Shown: positions 1-6,770, counted from the stretch's first letter. The stretch is 29,712 nt of DNA from Acidobacteriaceae bacterium (GCA_003162255.1 PMMJ01000145.1:1579-31290), one strand, 5' to 3'. The notes: generated by a model from the sequence alone, not told the origin. A program made the numbers and translations.

Positions 1-65
1 CCGTGCTCCACCTGCTGCCGCAGATGGCCCTGTTCGTCGGCGACTTTGACCAGGAATTCTGCCAT
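1..65 (-). CDS. pilC: Type IV pilus inner-membrane protein PilC-like (type II secretion F family), 5' end only
   Basis: Only the first 21 codons are inside the window; the gene runs off the left edge. The start is the ATG whose complement is at 63-65. The visible residues begin MAEFLVKVADEQGHLRQQV. This matches my memory of the N-terminus of acidobacterial PilC/GspF-family proteins, which open with a short strand ending in an Asp/Glu-rich turn and a Gln-Gln-Val segment. PilC is the inner-membrane platform protein of the type IV pilus and works with the PilB/PilT ATPases. Twin pilin genes about 5 kb away fit this reading. The call rests on about 20 residues and is tentative. No clear Shine-Dalgarno is seen. 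Confidence 0.55.
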   Translation of the reverse strand, partial: MAEFLVKVADEQGHLRQQVEH

Positions 66-193
66 TGGCTAGTTGTCTGATTCCGAGTTTCCGCTGTTGA
101 GCGTCTGAATGTCGAGCGTCTAGGTCAAGTGTAACATTCTGTTCCCAAAGCCCTTACCTCAACCTGTCTTTCCATGTGGTACGCAAGTAACCC

Positions 194-236
194 GTGAAAG
201 TGGAGTGACGGGCGTCTCGCCCGTCCAGTCGGGCCA
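194..236. repeat. GC-rich palindromic intergenic repeat, family A, copy 1
   Basis: This lies in the 217-bp gap between the pilC start and the lolA stop. It contains the inverted arms GACGGGCG and CGCCCGTC around TCT, followed by CAGTCGGGCC. A related copy is at 20470-20510, sharing CCGTG, GAG-GA, GGGCG and then GCCCGTCCAGTCG. A more diverged relative is near 10066-10150. It is probably a REP-like dispersed element. No coding potential is convincing in this gap. Confidence 0.55.
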
Positions 237-282
237 GGGCGTCCGGTGCTCCACCGAACAAGCACTCGACCAACGTCCGGAA

Positions 283-1020
283 CTACGGTCCCAATTCTCC
301 TCCCACCGTCTCCACCCCTGGTGGAGGGGCGAACTGAAACCGGCTGTCGCTCAAATCCAGATTTTCTTTCCAGCCCGCAAAGCGGAACTCCGTCGTCGCT
401 CCATCTGGCTCCATTAGTACGATGCGGACAATCTGGTCGGAGGGCGTAACCTCCAGTTGCACCTCGCTCGCCTGGCCCACCGCGCTCTGCGGAGCGACGC
501 CTTGCGGAATCCCTCGCAGGAGCGTGTTACCGGCACCCAGAGGCGATTGATCGACAGCTTTTGAAAGTCCTCGTAATTCATTCTCCAGCTTGGTCTTGCC
601 GAGCAAAAATGCCAGGGGTGACCGCAAGTCGTCCAGCTTCTTCAGCGATGTTTTTCGGAGCTGCCGTTCCGCCGGCAGGTAGAACCACACCGCCGTGCCG
701 TCGCTGATAAACAGCTTCTCTTTCGGAGAACGGTATTCCCAGCGCATCTTGCGCGGCTTTTTCAACCACAAGGTGCCCGACTCTACTCGCTCCAAACCGT
801 CGCCCCGGTAGATTTCGGTGAAGTCCGATTCCAGACTGCGCAGGTGGTTGTAGTGCTCATCGACCGCCCGCGCCAGTTGTTCGACCTCTGGCGGATCGAT
901 ATTTTGCCGCGGGACGTGCTGCGCAGCCGCAGCAACGACCGCCCCCACGAGCAACCACCCGGCCAGCCATAAGCCCAGCCGGAAGCAACGGCCTGTTTTC
1001 AATTCGGAACCCCCGCTCAA
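283..1020 (-). CDS. lolA: LolA-like outer-membrane lipoprotein carrier protein
   Basis: This 245-residue protein has an N-terminal hydrophobic segment (about residues 13-34, ending in Ala-rich AAAAQH) that looks like a signal peptide. The mature part fits the LolA/LppX fold family. It starts with a helix carrying LESDFTEIY, then SGTLWLKKPRKMRWEY, a strand with LFISDGTAVWFYLP, and a late strand reading TEFRFAGWKENLDLSDSRFQF. LolA carries lipoproteins across the periplasm from LolCDE to the outer membrane. The start is a TTG at 1020 with AGGGGT five bases upstream. A second TTG seven codons in is possible. It sits upstream of and co-directional with pilC, with 217 bp between them. Fold-level assignment is fairly sure; the exact cargo is unknown. 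Confidence 0.8.
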   Translation of the reverse strand: MSGGSELKTGRCFRLGLWLAGWLLVGAVVAAAAQHVPRQNIDPPEVEQLARAVDEHYNHLRSLESDFTEIYRGDGLERVESGTLWLKKPRKMRWEYRSPKEKLFISDGTAVWFYLPAERQLRKTSLKKLDDLRSPLAFLLGKTKLENELRGLSKAVDQSPLGAGNTLLRGIPQGVAPQSAVGQASEVQLEVTPSDQIVRIVLMEPDGATTEFRFAGWKENLDLSDSRFQFAPPPGVETVGGELGP

Positions 1021-1122
1021 TTTTACCCCTGCTCTGTTCGGTTCACATTAAGCGGGAATGAATGCTCCCCGTCAGCCATGCTCTCGATTGGGGACAACGT
1101 AAAACAAGACCGCTCAATGTCA

Positions 1123-1151
1123 CAGACAGCCCGCGCTTTCGCGATTAGAAT
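1123..1151 (+). promoter_or_regulatory. Putative sigma-70 promoter for the small Cys protein
   Basis: CAGACA (1123-1128) and TAGAAT (1146-1151) are separated by 17 bp. They lie 23 bp upstream of the ATG at 1175, in the divergent gap after lolA. A GGAG Shine-Dalgarno lies at 1165-1168. Confidence 0.5.
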
Positions 1152-1174
1152 TACGATTTTTATGGAGGCCGCCC

Positions 1175-1342
1175 ATGGAACCGAAGCAGCATAGTTGTGA
1201 AACCTGCCGTCTACGTGCGCTGGCGGAGAGGAAACCGCAATCGTTGATCGCTCGCTTGTGGCGTTGGCACACGGGATGGTGCCCGGGATGGAAATCCTAC
1301 CAACGCTCTCTGGCCGAGGCCGCGAAGCGCTCAGCGGCGTGA
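1175..1342 (+). CDS. Small Cys/Trp-rich uncharacterised protein (55 aa)
   Basis: ATG at 1175 to TGA at 1340-1342 encodes 55 residues. Visible features are an N-terminal CETC pair (Cys8, Cys11), a basic middle (ARLWRWHTGW) and a third Cys in WCPGWKSYQRSL. I recall small bacterial and archaeal proteins with the same layout: CxxC, then about 20 residues, then RLWRWH-x-x-WCPGWK-x-Y. I cannot name a function. The Cys and His residues suggest metal or [Fe-S] binding, which is inference. Support for it being real: a Shine-Dalgarno GGAG eight bases upstream, a promoter-like pair before it, family-like conservation, and a stop 25 bp before the convergent methyltransferase gene ends. Confidence 0.75.
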   Translation: MEPKQHSCETCRLRALAERKPQSLIARLWRWHTGWCPGWKSYQRSLAEAAKRSAA

Positions 1343-1367
1343 GCGGTGGAGCGGCGGCGAGACCAGA

Positions 1368-2102
1368 TCAGCAGCCTTCTGGCGCGCTCTTCGTTCGATA
1401 CACCGAATACTGCGGCGTCACCCTTGTCCTTTCCAGCCAGGGCGATCCGGCGAGCGTAGAGTCCAATAGCGGGTTGTGATACGCGATCCACACCGGCCTC
1501 GGCGATTGCTCCAAAGACCACTCAAGGTTTCGGAGCACCCGTCGCAATCCCGCGTCCGGCAGTGGATTGAACAAATACAACACCAGCGGCGTTTTCGGAA
1601 ATATGAAATCGCACGCGTCCATCCAGACCGCCTCGATCTGGGCGCACCGCTCGGTCGGCGAATGGTAGACGCGGATGTTCTCCTCGGCCGCGTGATGCAG
1701 TTCCGCGATCAACTCCACGCCCACAATCTTCCGGAAAGGATACTCCGAAGCCATCAGGAGCGTGCGTCCCTTGCCGAAACCGAGATCGACGAAGGTGAAT
1801 GTATCGAACTCGATAGGCAGGCTCGCCATCATCTCGCGAAAAAGACCTGGTTCGGTTGGTTGATACGGAGAATGAAACAATCCCAGCAGCCGCGCGCGCC
1901 AGCCCACGGTGCCGCTGGTCGTGTTGACGCGATGCTCCCATTCATAGTCCATGTCGCCATAGCGCTGCCGCCGTTGCTCGGGCGTCGACTCGCGCACAAA
2001 GCTCCAGAGATTTCGGACCAGCAGGGAAGCCGCGCTCGCGATACCGTTCTCACGCGAATGCTCGCGCCACCAGCCGCGCAACGCACTCCAGAATTGATTC
2101 AT
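1368..2102 (-). CDS. Class I SAM-dependent methyltransferase
   Basis: The 244-residue protein has a Rossmann methyltransferase core. Motif I is FVDLGFGKGRTLL at about residues 104-116. The acidic end of strand 2 is IVGVE (residues 126-130). An acidic post-II segment (WMDACDF, about 160-166) precedes a motif-IV-like VLYLFNPLP (about 174-182). No membrane segment is visible. The first about 90 residues are a helical, Trp- and Arg-rich lead containing RYGDMDYEWEHRV, typical of a family often annotated simply as class I methyltransferase. The substrate is unknown. It lies 70 bp downstream of the TPR gene in the same direction, separated by a repeat-rich spacer, so it may or may not be transcribed with the ABC trio. 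Confidence 0.75.
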   Translation of the reverse strand: MNQFWSALRGWWREHSRENGIASAASLLVRNLWSFVRESTPEQRRQRYGDMDYEWEHRVNTTSGTVGWRARLLGLFHSPYQPTEPGLFREMMASLPIEFDTFTFVDLGFGKGRTLLMASEYPFRKIVGVELIAELHHAAEENIRVYHSPTERCAQIEAVWMDACDFIFPKTPLVLYLFNPLPDAGLRRVLRNLEWSLEQSPRPVWIAYHNPLLDSTLAGSPWLERTRVTPQYSVYRTKSAPEGC

Positions 2103-2133
2103 TGAGTTGGTGAATTACTTAGCTATTTTTGTT

Positions 2134-2186
2134 CAATGAATCAATGACTCAATGTCTCATTGATTCAATGTCTCAATGACTCGTGT
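2134..2186. repeat. Short AT-rich direct/inverted repeat cluster
   Basis: The spacer contains repeated CAATGA-TCAATG units. AATGAATCAATGA (2135-2147) pairs with TCATTGATTCAAT (2157-2169) at 12 of 13 positions across a 9-base loop. The words CAATGACTC and CAATGTCTC each occur twice, and the cluster runs into the end of the TPR gene (stop at 2173). It contrasts sharply with the GC-rich surroundings. It could act as a transcript-end hairpin, but there is no clear U tract. Confidence 0.6.
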
Positions 2187-3102
2187 CAATCCGGACCGGT
2201 TGCGGCGGCGCCACGCCCGGCGGAAGGCCCTTGGTGATGAAGAAAATGCTCTGCGAATCCTGCACTTCAATACGCCCATCCGGCATCAACCGGTACGGCC
2301 GTCCCTTCGGATCGGCCGGCGTCCCATGGATAAGCCCCGCGCGCTCCAGATCCCCCATGCTGGCCGGCAGTCTTCCGGTTTGTTCTCGGTACTCTTCGAC
2401 CACCTGCTCCAATTGGGTCACGTCCTCATCGACTCGCAGAGCGAGCAAATGTTCTATTGCGTTTTGACGGACGAGTGCATCCTGGGTGCTCTGGTAGGTC
2501 GTGGACCACAACATGCGCGCCGTGTCGAATTCCCCGGCGTGCTGCGCCATCTGTGCCGCCAGGATGGGCATGAATGGGTTGGTCACCGGCAGTCTCGCTC
2601 CCTGCGCAAACGCGTCCGCCGCCTTGGCGTAGTCCTTGAACTCGGTGTAATACAGAAATCCCATGTTGTAGTAGAGCTGCCACTGATCGGGATTGTGCTC
2701 GATGCCGTACTTCATCAGCGCGAGCGCGGCTCCCGGCAATCCTGCACCGCTGGGCGGTTGCGGCGCCAGAAAGTTGGCTCCAAACTGGTAGGCTGGCAAT
2801 AGTCTTGGATCCAGTTCGGTCGTGACTTCCAGAAGCGGCGCCAGCAAGCGGAAATCGCGGGAATTGGCGTGATGCTGTTCCCCGAAATACTGTACGGCGC
2901 GAGTCCAGTAAATGTCGGCCAGCAGCCCGGTATAGCCGAGGCTCATTCGCCGCAGCGCTTTGGAAGAGCGCACGTAAAGCGCCTCTTGCGCGAGCGATTG
3001 CCGCCGCGTGTGGTCAATGGCATCAAGCGTTACCACCCCGCCCGCCATGGAGATCAGCAGCACTGCAATCGCCACCAGGTTTACGCGAAGCGTGGCAGTC
3101 AT
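2173..3102 (-). CDS. Membrane-anchored TPR protein of an ABC transporter operon
   Basis: The 309-residue protein has an N-terminal membrane helix (about residues 8-27), then helical repeats of TPR type. The clearest repeat is WQLYYNMGFLYYTEFKDYAKAADAF (split here only for description), around residues 140-165. The C-terminal 60 residues differ: EQTGRLPASMGDLERAG followed by PADPKGRPYRL resembles the C-terminal motif of major pseudopilins. The ATG overlaps the stop of the permease gene by four bases (3099-3102), implying translational coupling. It is probably an extracytoplasmic accessory of the ABC-2 exporter. Its exact role is unknown. Confidence 0.7.
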   Translation of the reverse strand: MTATLRVNLVAIAVLLISMAGGVVTLDAIDHTRRQSLAQEALYVRSSKALRRMSLGYTGLLADIYWTRAVQYFGEQHHANSRDFRLLAPLLEVTTELDPRLLPAYQFGANFLAPQPPSGAGLPGAALALMKYGIEHNPDQWQLYYNMGFLYYTEFKDYAKAADAFAQGARLPVTNPFMPILAAQMAQHAGEFDTARMLWSTTYQSTQDALVRQNAIEHLLALRVDEDVTQLEQVVEEYREQTGRLPASMGDLERAGLIHGTPADPKGRPYRLMPDGRIEVQDSQSIFFITKGLPPGVAPPQPVRIDTSH

Positions 3103-3890
3103 TTCAGGTTTCGGCGCTGAAAGATCAGCACCGCTCCCGAGATCGCCATCGCCGAATACAGCAGCGCGTAGACGCTGTTATACAGAATCAAGCGTCCGGG
3201 TACCGCGTCCCCGTGGGCCACCTGGTTGATCACATTCAAGGCGGAGAAATTCGGCACCAGATAGGCAATGGCCATCGCCAGCCAGCCGCCCACCCCCTGC
3301 GTGATTCTGGCAAAGCCCCGCAAATCCTCCGCCAGGCTGCCGATCACGAACAGCGCGAAGGTGAACACCGCCGACATCAGCGGCGTCGAAAAGGACGAGA
3401 AAAACAACGCCAGCGCGCACACGATCAGAAACTGCAGCACGATGAAGTACAACGCTACCAGCACCCACGCGTCTATCTTCTCGAATCTGTGCGCCACGTA
3501 GAGCAGCGCCAGAAACACGCCGAGCGCCATGAACAATGTGTTCACCACCAGCGTTCCCGTGAGCCCGAAGAACTTGCCCACGACGAACTCCCATCGTCGA
3601 ACCGGCCGCGATAGCACCGTGTACAGCGTGCGTTTGTCGATCTCTTTTGAAACTAGGCCAATCCCGATGAAGATGGCGATCACAACCCCAAACAGCGACA
3701 CCGCCGTCAGGCCCAGGTTCACCACCACCAGGCGCTCGATGTCGATCGAAATTTCTCCCACTAGAATCGCCGCTCCGGAAAGCAGCAGCGCAAACGCGAT
3801 CAGGTTATACAGAACCCGGTCGCGCACCGCTTCGCGAAAAGTGTTGAACGCGATATAACCGATCCGCGAGTTCATGCCCCCGGAGTTCAC
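3099..3890 (-). CDS. ABC-2 type transporter permease
   Basis: The 263-residue protein is highly hydrophobic with about six membrane segments. They include LYNLIAFALLLSGAAILV, an AVSLFGVVIAIFIGIGLV segment, and a last helix near the C-terminus. Between them lies the soluble stretch SKEIDKRTLYTVLSRPVRRWEF, which is typical of ABC-2 permeases of the ABC-2 subfamily related to NosY. It partners the ATPase encoded just upstream, with which it overlaps by four bases (3887-3890). An internal Met at residue 6 is an alternative start. The substrate cannot be read from the sequence. Confidence 0.85.
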   Translation of the reverse strand: MNSGGMNSRIGYIAFNTFREAVRDRVLYNLIAFALLLSGAAILVGEISIDIERLVVVNLGLTAVSLFGVVIAIFIGIGLVSKEIDKRTLYTVLSRPVRRWEFVVGKFFGLTGTLVVNTLFMALGVFLALLYVAHRFEKIDAWVLVALYFIVLQFLIVCALALFFSSFSTPLMSAVFTFALFVIGSLAEDLRGFARITQGVGGWLAMAIAYLVPNFSALNVINQVAHGDAVPGRLILYNSVYALLYSAMAISGAVLIFQRRNLK

Positions 3891-4858
3891 GCGCCCACCC
3901 CCTTCCGGTCCGCTTCGTTCTCGCCTTCTTCTTTCTGGCCCTCCGTGGGCCGCAGTTTCTGGATGTAGTATTCCTCCAGCGAACTGCGCACTGGCATAAG
4001 GGAAATCAGCTTGAGGCGCTCGCGCCGCAATACTTCGAGTGCCGCATCCTGCTGCTCTTCCAGCAATACCGCATTCACCATGTCGCCGCTGATCCGCGAC
4101 TCAGCCCCAAGAGCGGTCAGACCCACTGGCACCCGTTGCGCGCAAAAGATAATCTCGATCTTGCCTTGCGTCCCGGAAGTCAATTCCGCGACCGCTCCCA
4201 CCCCGCGCAACTCACCCTGGTGGATGATCCCCACCCGGTCGCAAAGCGCCTCCGCATCCGAGAGAATGTGCGTCGAGAAGAAAACCGTCTTGCCTTCGTG
4301 CCGCAACTGCTGGATCAAGTCCCGAACCTCGCGCCGCCCCATCGGGTCCAGGCCCGACATCGGCTCATCCAAAAACACCAGTTTCGGATCGTGCAGGATG
4401 GCCTGCGCCAGCCCCACCCGCTGCAACATGCCCTTGGAGAATTTCCGCAACTGCACGCCCGCCGATTCGCTCAATCCTACCCGCGCCAGCATCTGCTCCA
4501 CCCGCGCCGAGCGTTCTTTTGCCGGAACTCCAGAAAGCTGCCCATAATAGTTGAGCAGTTCGCGGGCGCTCAGGTGGTCGTAGAAGTAGGGTTGTTCGGG
4601 CAGAAATCCAATCTCCGACTTCACCCGCGGATCATCCATCTCCTTCCCCAGAATCCGCGCCGTTCCGCCCGTTGGGAACACCAGCCCCATCAGCAGCTTG
4701 AGAGTAGTGGTCTTGCCCGCACCGTTGGGACCGAGGAAGCCGAAGACCTCGCCCTCTTCGATGGTCAGGCGGAGCGGACGCAGCGCCAGTTTCGGCCGCT
4801 TGCGCCAGAATCCGACGAGATAGTTTTTTTCGAGGTCGAGAATTTCTATCGCAGCCAT
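3887..4858 (-). CDS. ABC transporter ATP-binding protein
   Basis: This 323-residue ATPase has Walker A GPNGAGKT at residues 43-50, a Q-loop at GFLPEQPYFYDHL, a signature region reading KFSKGMLQRVGLAQA, Walker B LVFLDEPMSGLD, and an H-loop in FFSTHILSDAE. It has the C-terminal extension common in NatA/GldA-type ATPases that pair with ABC-2 permeases. The open frame continues upstream to 5314, but that part overlaps the pilin gene and lacks family similarity. I therefore place the start at MAAIEILDLEK (4858). A TATAAT at 4919-4924 supports a promoter in the spacer. It is the first gene of the ATPase-permease-TPR trio. Confidence 0.9.
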   Translation of the reverse strand: MAAIEILDLEKNYLVGFWRKRPKLALRPLRLTIEEGEVFGFLGPNGAGKTTTLKLLMGLVFPTGGTARILGKEMDDPRVKSEIGFLPEQPYFYDHLSARELLNYYGQLSGVPAKERSARVEQMLARVGLSESAGVQLRKFSKGMLQRVGLAQAILHDPKLVFLDEPMSGLDPMGRREVRDLIQQLRHEGKTVFFSTHILSDAEALCDRVGIIHQGELRGVGAVAELTSGTQGKIEIIFCAQRVPVGLTALGAESRISGDMVNAVLLEEQQDAALEVLRRERLKLISLMPVRSSLEEYYIQKLRPTEGQKEEGENEADRKGVGA

Positions 4859-4918
4859 GGCTATGCGCGCAACGCCAAGCCCCTTGCGTGGAATTTGCTG
4901 TGGAATCCGATGAAGAGA

Positions 4919-4924
4919 ATTATA
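4919..4924 (-). promoter_or_regulatory. Putative -10 element (TATAAT) for the ABC trio
   Basis: The minus strand reads TTGCTTATAATTC here, a perfect consensus -10 about 60 bp upstream of the ATPase start and downstream of the pilin terminator. The -35 region is weak. Confidence 0.5.
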
Positions 4925-5031
4925 AGCAATGCGTGCGCGTCCTGCCGACACCCACTTGCGCGGGCGGTTACGAAGGTACACAGGTGCGCGCAGGAAGGAG
5001 CAATCATTTTTCCAGGAAAAAGCCCCACAAC

Positions 5032-5056
5032 AAAAAGCAGAGGATTTCTCCTCTGC
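5032..5056 (-). terminator. Rho-independent terminator of pilin 1
   Basis: On the minus strand GCAGAGGA-GAAA-TCCTCTGC forms a perfect 8-bp stem with a GNRA-like tetraloop, followed directly by TTTTTG. It lies about 50 bp downstream of the pilin stop and isolates the pilin from the ABC trio. Confidence 0.9.
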
Positions 5057-5103
5057 TTCTTTCCGGCTGGTACCCTCCCCAGGTACTTTGCCAAAATCCA
5101 AAC

Positions 5104-5574
5104 TTACTGTAGCGGGCCCTCGGTTCCAGCGCAGGTGCTGAGACTGGCGGAGTTGGAGCGCACAATTGCATCCGCAGTCGAGCAGAACGAGCGCACACCC
5201 GTCAGATTCACACTCACCGGGTTTGTCCATGAGGAATAGCCGCTGAAACTGCCAGTCACAGTGAACGAATAGCCGTTCTTGATACCTGCCCCCAGCACCG
5301 AATCGATCAAGCAAGCGCTCCCCGACGTGGGAATTGTGGTACCGGTGCAGGTGCCCGCCAGATTACTCAGGGCGGAGGCATAGCCCACCGTCGGGAAGGA
5401 CGAGTTGAACGCAATCTGAGCTGTATTGATGGCGCGAACCGACGCCACTGCGGATGACTCATTCGCCGCAATTCGCGAATGCAGATAATTGGGCACCGCC
5501 AGCGCCGCAATGATTAGAATGATGGCGACCACAATCAGCAATTCAATGAGAGAAAACCCTTCAGCCCTTCGCAT
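5104..5574 (-). CDS. pilA: Type IV major pilin PilA (pilin 1)
   Basis: The start is the ATG at 5574, preceded by GGGGAG at a good Shine-Dalgarno distance; the frame extends to 5634 but that lead is not pilin-like. The product is 156 residues. It opens with a six-residue leader MRRAEG, then the prepilin peptidase site and N-methylated helix FSLIELLIVVAIILIIAAL, with Glu5 of the mature protein present. The globular part is Ser/Thr-rich and has four Cys (76, 88, 131, 148), the last pair enclosing a C-terminal D-region-like loop. Pilin 2 (5902-6372) has the same length, Cys positions and terminator, and differs at about 34 of 156 positions by my count. It is a surface filament subunit processed by PilD. 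Confidence 0.93.
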   Translation of the reverse strand: MRRAEGFSLIELLIVVAIILIIAALAVPNYLHSRIAANESSAVASVRAINTAQIAFNSSFPTVGYASALSNLAGTCTGTTIPTSGSACLIDSVLGAGIKNGYSFTVTGSFSGYSSWTNPVSVNLTGVRSFCSTADAIVRSNSASLSTCAGTEGPLQ

Positions 5575-5629
5575 CGCATCTCCCCGATCCTGAAACCAAC
5601 GCAACCGATCAATTTCCAGTGAAGTCTGT

Positions 5630-5645
5630 TGCACGTTTCATGCCG
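5630..5645 (-). promoter_or_regulatory. Putative sigma-54 (-24/-12) promoter of pilin 1
   Basis: The minus strand reads CGGCATGAAACGTGCA. It fits TGGCACG-N4-TTGCA with the invariant GG and GC correctly spaced and mismatches at three less critical positions. The predicted start is near 5619, giving a leader of about 45 nt. Pilin 2 has an equivalent site in the same place. Confidence 0.65.
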
Positions 5646-5746
5646 GACCTTGGTCCATCCAGCGCAGCCTAAGCCCTTGGGAACACAATGCTACGCGCAA
5701 CCCCATCCCCGCCTTCGCTGCGTTCGGCATTCCCCAGCATCGGAAG

Positions 5747-5761
5747 TGACACTTTGTGTCA
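5747..5761. promoter_or_regulatory. Palindromic TGACAC-AAA-GTGTCA upstream site (candidate enhancer)
   Basis: This is a perfect 6-3-6 inverted repeat, 102 bp upstream of the -24 element of pilin 1. In type IV pilus systems the NtrC-family regulator PilR binds GTGTC-containing enhancer sites upstream of sigma-54 pilin promoters. Binding here is inferred. Confidence 0.5.
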
Positions 5762-5831
5762 GTTGGAATCCAGGCCGGGAAGGCACGCTACACGACCTTT
5801 GGGGCGAGAACTCAGAACCCGGCAGAAATAG

Positions 5832-5855
5832 AAAAGCAGAGGATTTCTCCTCCGC
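5832..5855 (-). terminator. Rho-independent terminator of pilin 2
   Basis: On the minus strand GCGGAGGA-GAAA-TCCTCTGC (one G-T pair) is followed by TTTTC. It is homologous to the terminator at 5032-5056, so it was duplicated with the gene. A T tract on the plus-strand side could make it bidirectional. Confidence 0.85.
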
Positions 5856-5901
5856 TTTTTCCGGCTTGTACCCTCCCCCAGGTACTTTGCCCAATCCAAA
5901 C

Positions 5902-6372
5902 TTACTGCAGTGGGGACTCGGTCCCAGCGCAGGTGGCGAGACTAGCGGAGTTCGAACGTACAACCGCGTCCGCGACCGAGCAGAACGAGCGCACGCCAGT
6001 GCGGTTCACGCTCACCGGGTTTGTCCATGCGGCATAGCCAGTGGTAGTACCCGTATTGCTGAACGAATAGCCGCTCTTGGTGCCTGCCCCAAGAACCGTA
6101 TCGATCAAGCAAGCGCCAGCCGACGTGGGAACCACGGTGCCGGTGCAGGTGCCCGCCAGATTACTCAGTGCGGCGGCATAGCCCACCGTCGGGTAAGTGG
6201 AGTTGTATGAAATCTGAGCTGTGTTGATGGTGCGAATCGACGCCACTGCGGACGACTCATTCGCCGCAATACGTGCACGTAGCAAGTTCGGGATAGCAAT
6301 CGCGGCGATGATCAGAATGATCGCCACCACGATCAGCAGTTCGATCAGTGAGAAGCCCTTTTGTTTCCGCAT
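5902..6372 (-). CDS. pilA: Type IV major pilin PilA (pilin 2)
   Basis: The 156-residue prepilin has leader MRKQKG, cleavage before Phe, and the N-terminal helix FSLIELLIVVAIILIIAAI containing mature Glu5. The mature N-terminus continues PNLLRARIAANESSAV, the usual form in Acidobacteria and Deltaproteobacteria. Four Cys are at the same positions as in pilin 1. Changes from pilin 1 cluster at the end of the helix (Tyr30 to Leu, His32 to Arg, Ser33 to Ala) and in the loop around residues 98-115. The Shine-Dalgarno GAGGA lies eight bases before the ATG. It has its own promoter and terminator, so the twins are separately transcribed and could be swapped or differentially expressed. Of the two, this one has the more canonical helix. 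Confidence 0.93.
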   Translation of the reverse strand: MRKQKGFSLIELLIVVAIILIIAAIAIPNLLRARIAANESSAVASIRTINTAQISYNSTYPTVGYAAALSNLAGTCTGTVVPTSAGACLIDTVLGAGTKSGYSFSNTGTTTGYAAWTNPVSVNRTGVRSFCSVADAVVRSNSASLATCAGTESPLQ

Positions 6373-6431
6373 TTAGATTGTCCTCGTCTCCGTTTGACTG
6401 TTTGGTTGGATGACCAACTCGCGTTTACTAT

Positions 6432-6447
6432 CGCACTCCGAGGGCCA
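6432..6447 (-). promoter_or_regulatory. Putative sigma-54 (-24/-12) promoter of pilin 2
   Basis: The minus strand reads TGGCCCTCGGAGTGCG, with GG and GC at the invariant spacing of the sigma-54 consensus. The predicted start near 6421 gives a leader of about 49 nt, matching pilin 1. Confidence 0.6.
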
Positions 6448-6554
6448 GAGACCCAAGTGACGGAAGTCAGATGTCCTTCTGGACGAAACCTTAGTGTTTT
6501 CAGCGGCCTTCTGCAGGATAGTCACCACCTCAGCCACCCTCGCTTGTTCCAGTA

Positions 6555-6580
6555 TGACACTTTCAGAGACCAGAGTGACA
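6555..6580. promoter_or_regulatory. TGTCAC ... GTGTCA upstream site of pilin 2 (candidate enhancer)
   Basis: On the minus strand TGTCAC is followed by 14 bases and AAAGTGTCA overlaps the end. The 9-mer AAAGTGTCA is shared with the palindrome upstream of pilin 1. Its proximal edge lies 108 bp upstream of the -24 element, against 102 bp for pilin 1. Confidence 0.45.
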
Positions 6581-6770
6581 AATTTTGCCAGCCTCCCCTG
6601 CGTCTCCATCTTCCCTTGAACCGCATGTCAGAGGCCGCAGTTCCTTTCTGGGAACGCTACCGTCTGCTTTTCTTGCGCCAGTCGCACTTTTCCGCCGGCA
6701 TGGCAGCCCGTGTACAAGCGCGACTCATATCCGGACACGCTCTTACAGATAACAGCCAGATAACTCCGCT

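Larger units (their letters stand above)
5575..5901. other. Intergenic region between the twin pilins (no gene)
   Basis: The 327-bp gap holds the pilin 1 promoter (5630-5645), a 15-bp palindrome (5747-5761) and the pilin 2 terminator (5832-5855). I see no convincing coding frame. Just downstream of each pilin stop, both copies also share a conserved tract with GTACC and GGTAC arms. The duplicated unit therefore extends beyond the coding region. Confidence 0.7.
6373..6770. other. Intergenic region upstream of pilin 2 (no gene)
   Basis: The 398-bp gap contains the sigma-54-type promoter (6432-6447), the TGTCAC/GTGTCA site (6555-6580), an inverted repeat GTTCC-TTTCTG-GGAAC (6640-6655), and a direct repeat CAGATAAC-AGC-CAGATAAC (6746-6764, 11-bp period) next to the stop of the GT-C/TPR gene. 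No convincing open frame with a family signature is present. No obvious terminator for the upstream gene is seen. Confidence 0.6.

Noticed and set aside
4859..5314. N-terminal extension of the ABC ATPase frame
   Set aside because: It overlaps the pilin gene and its terminator, and the family begins at MAAIEILDLEK.
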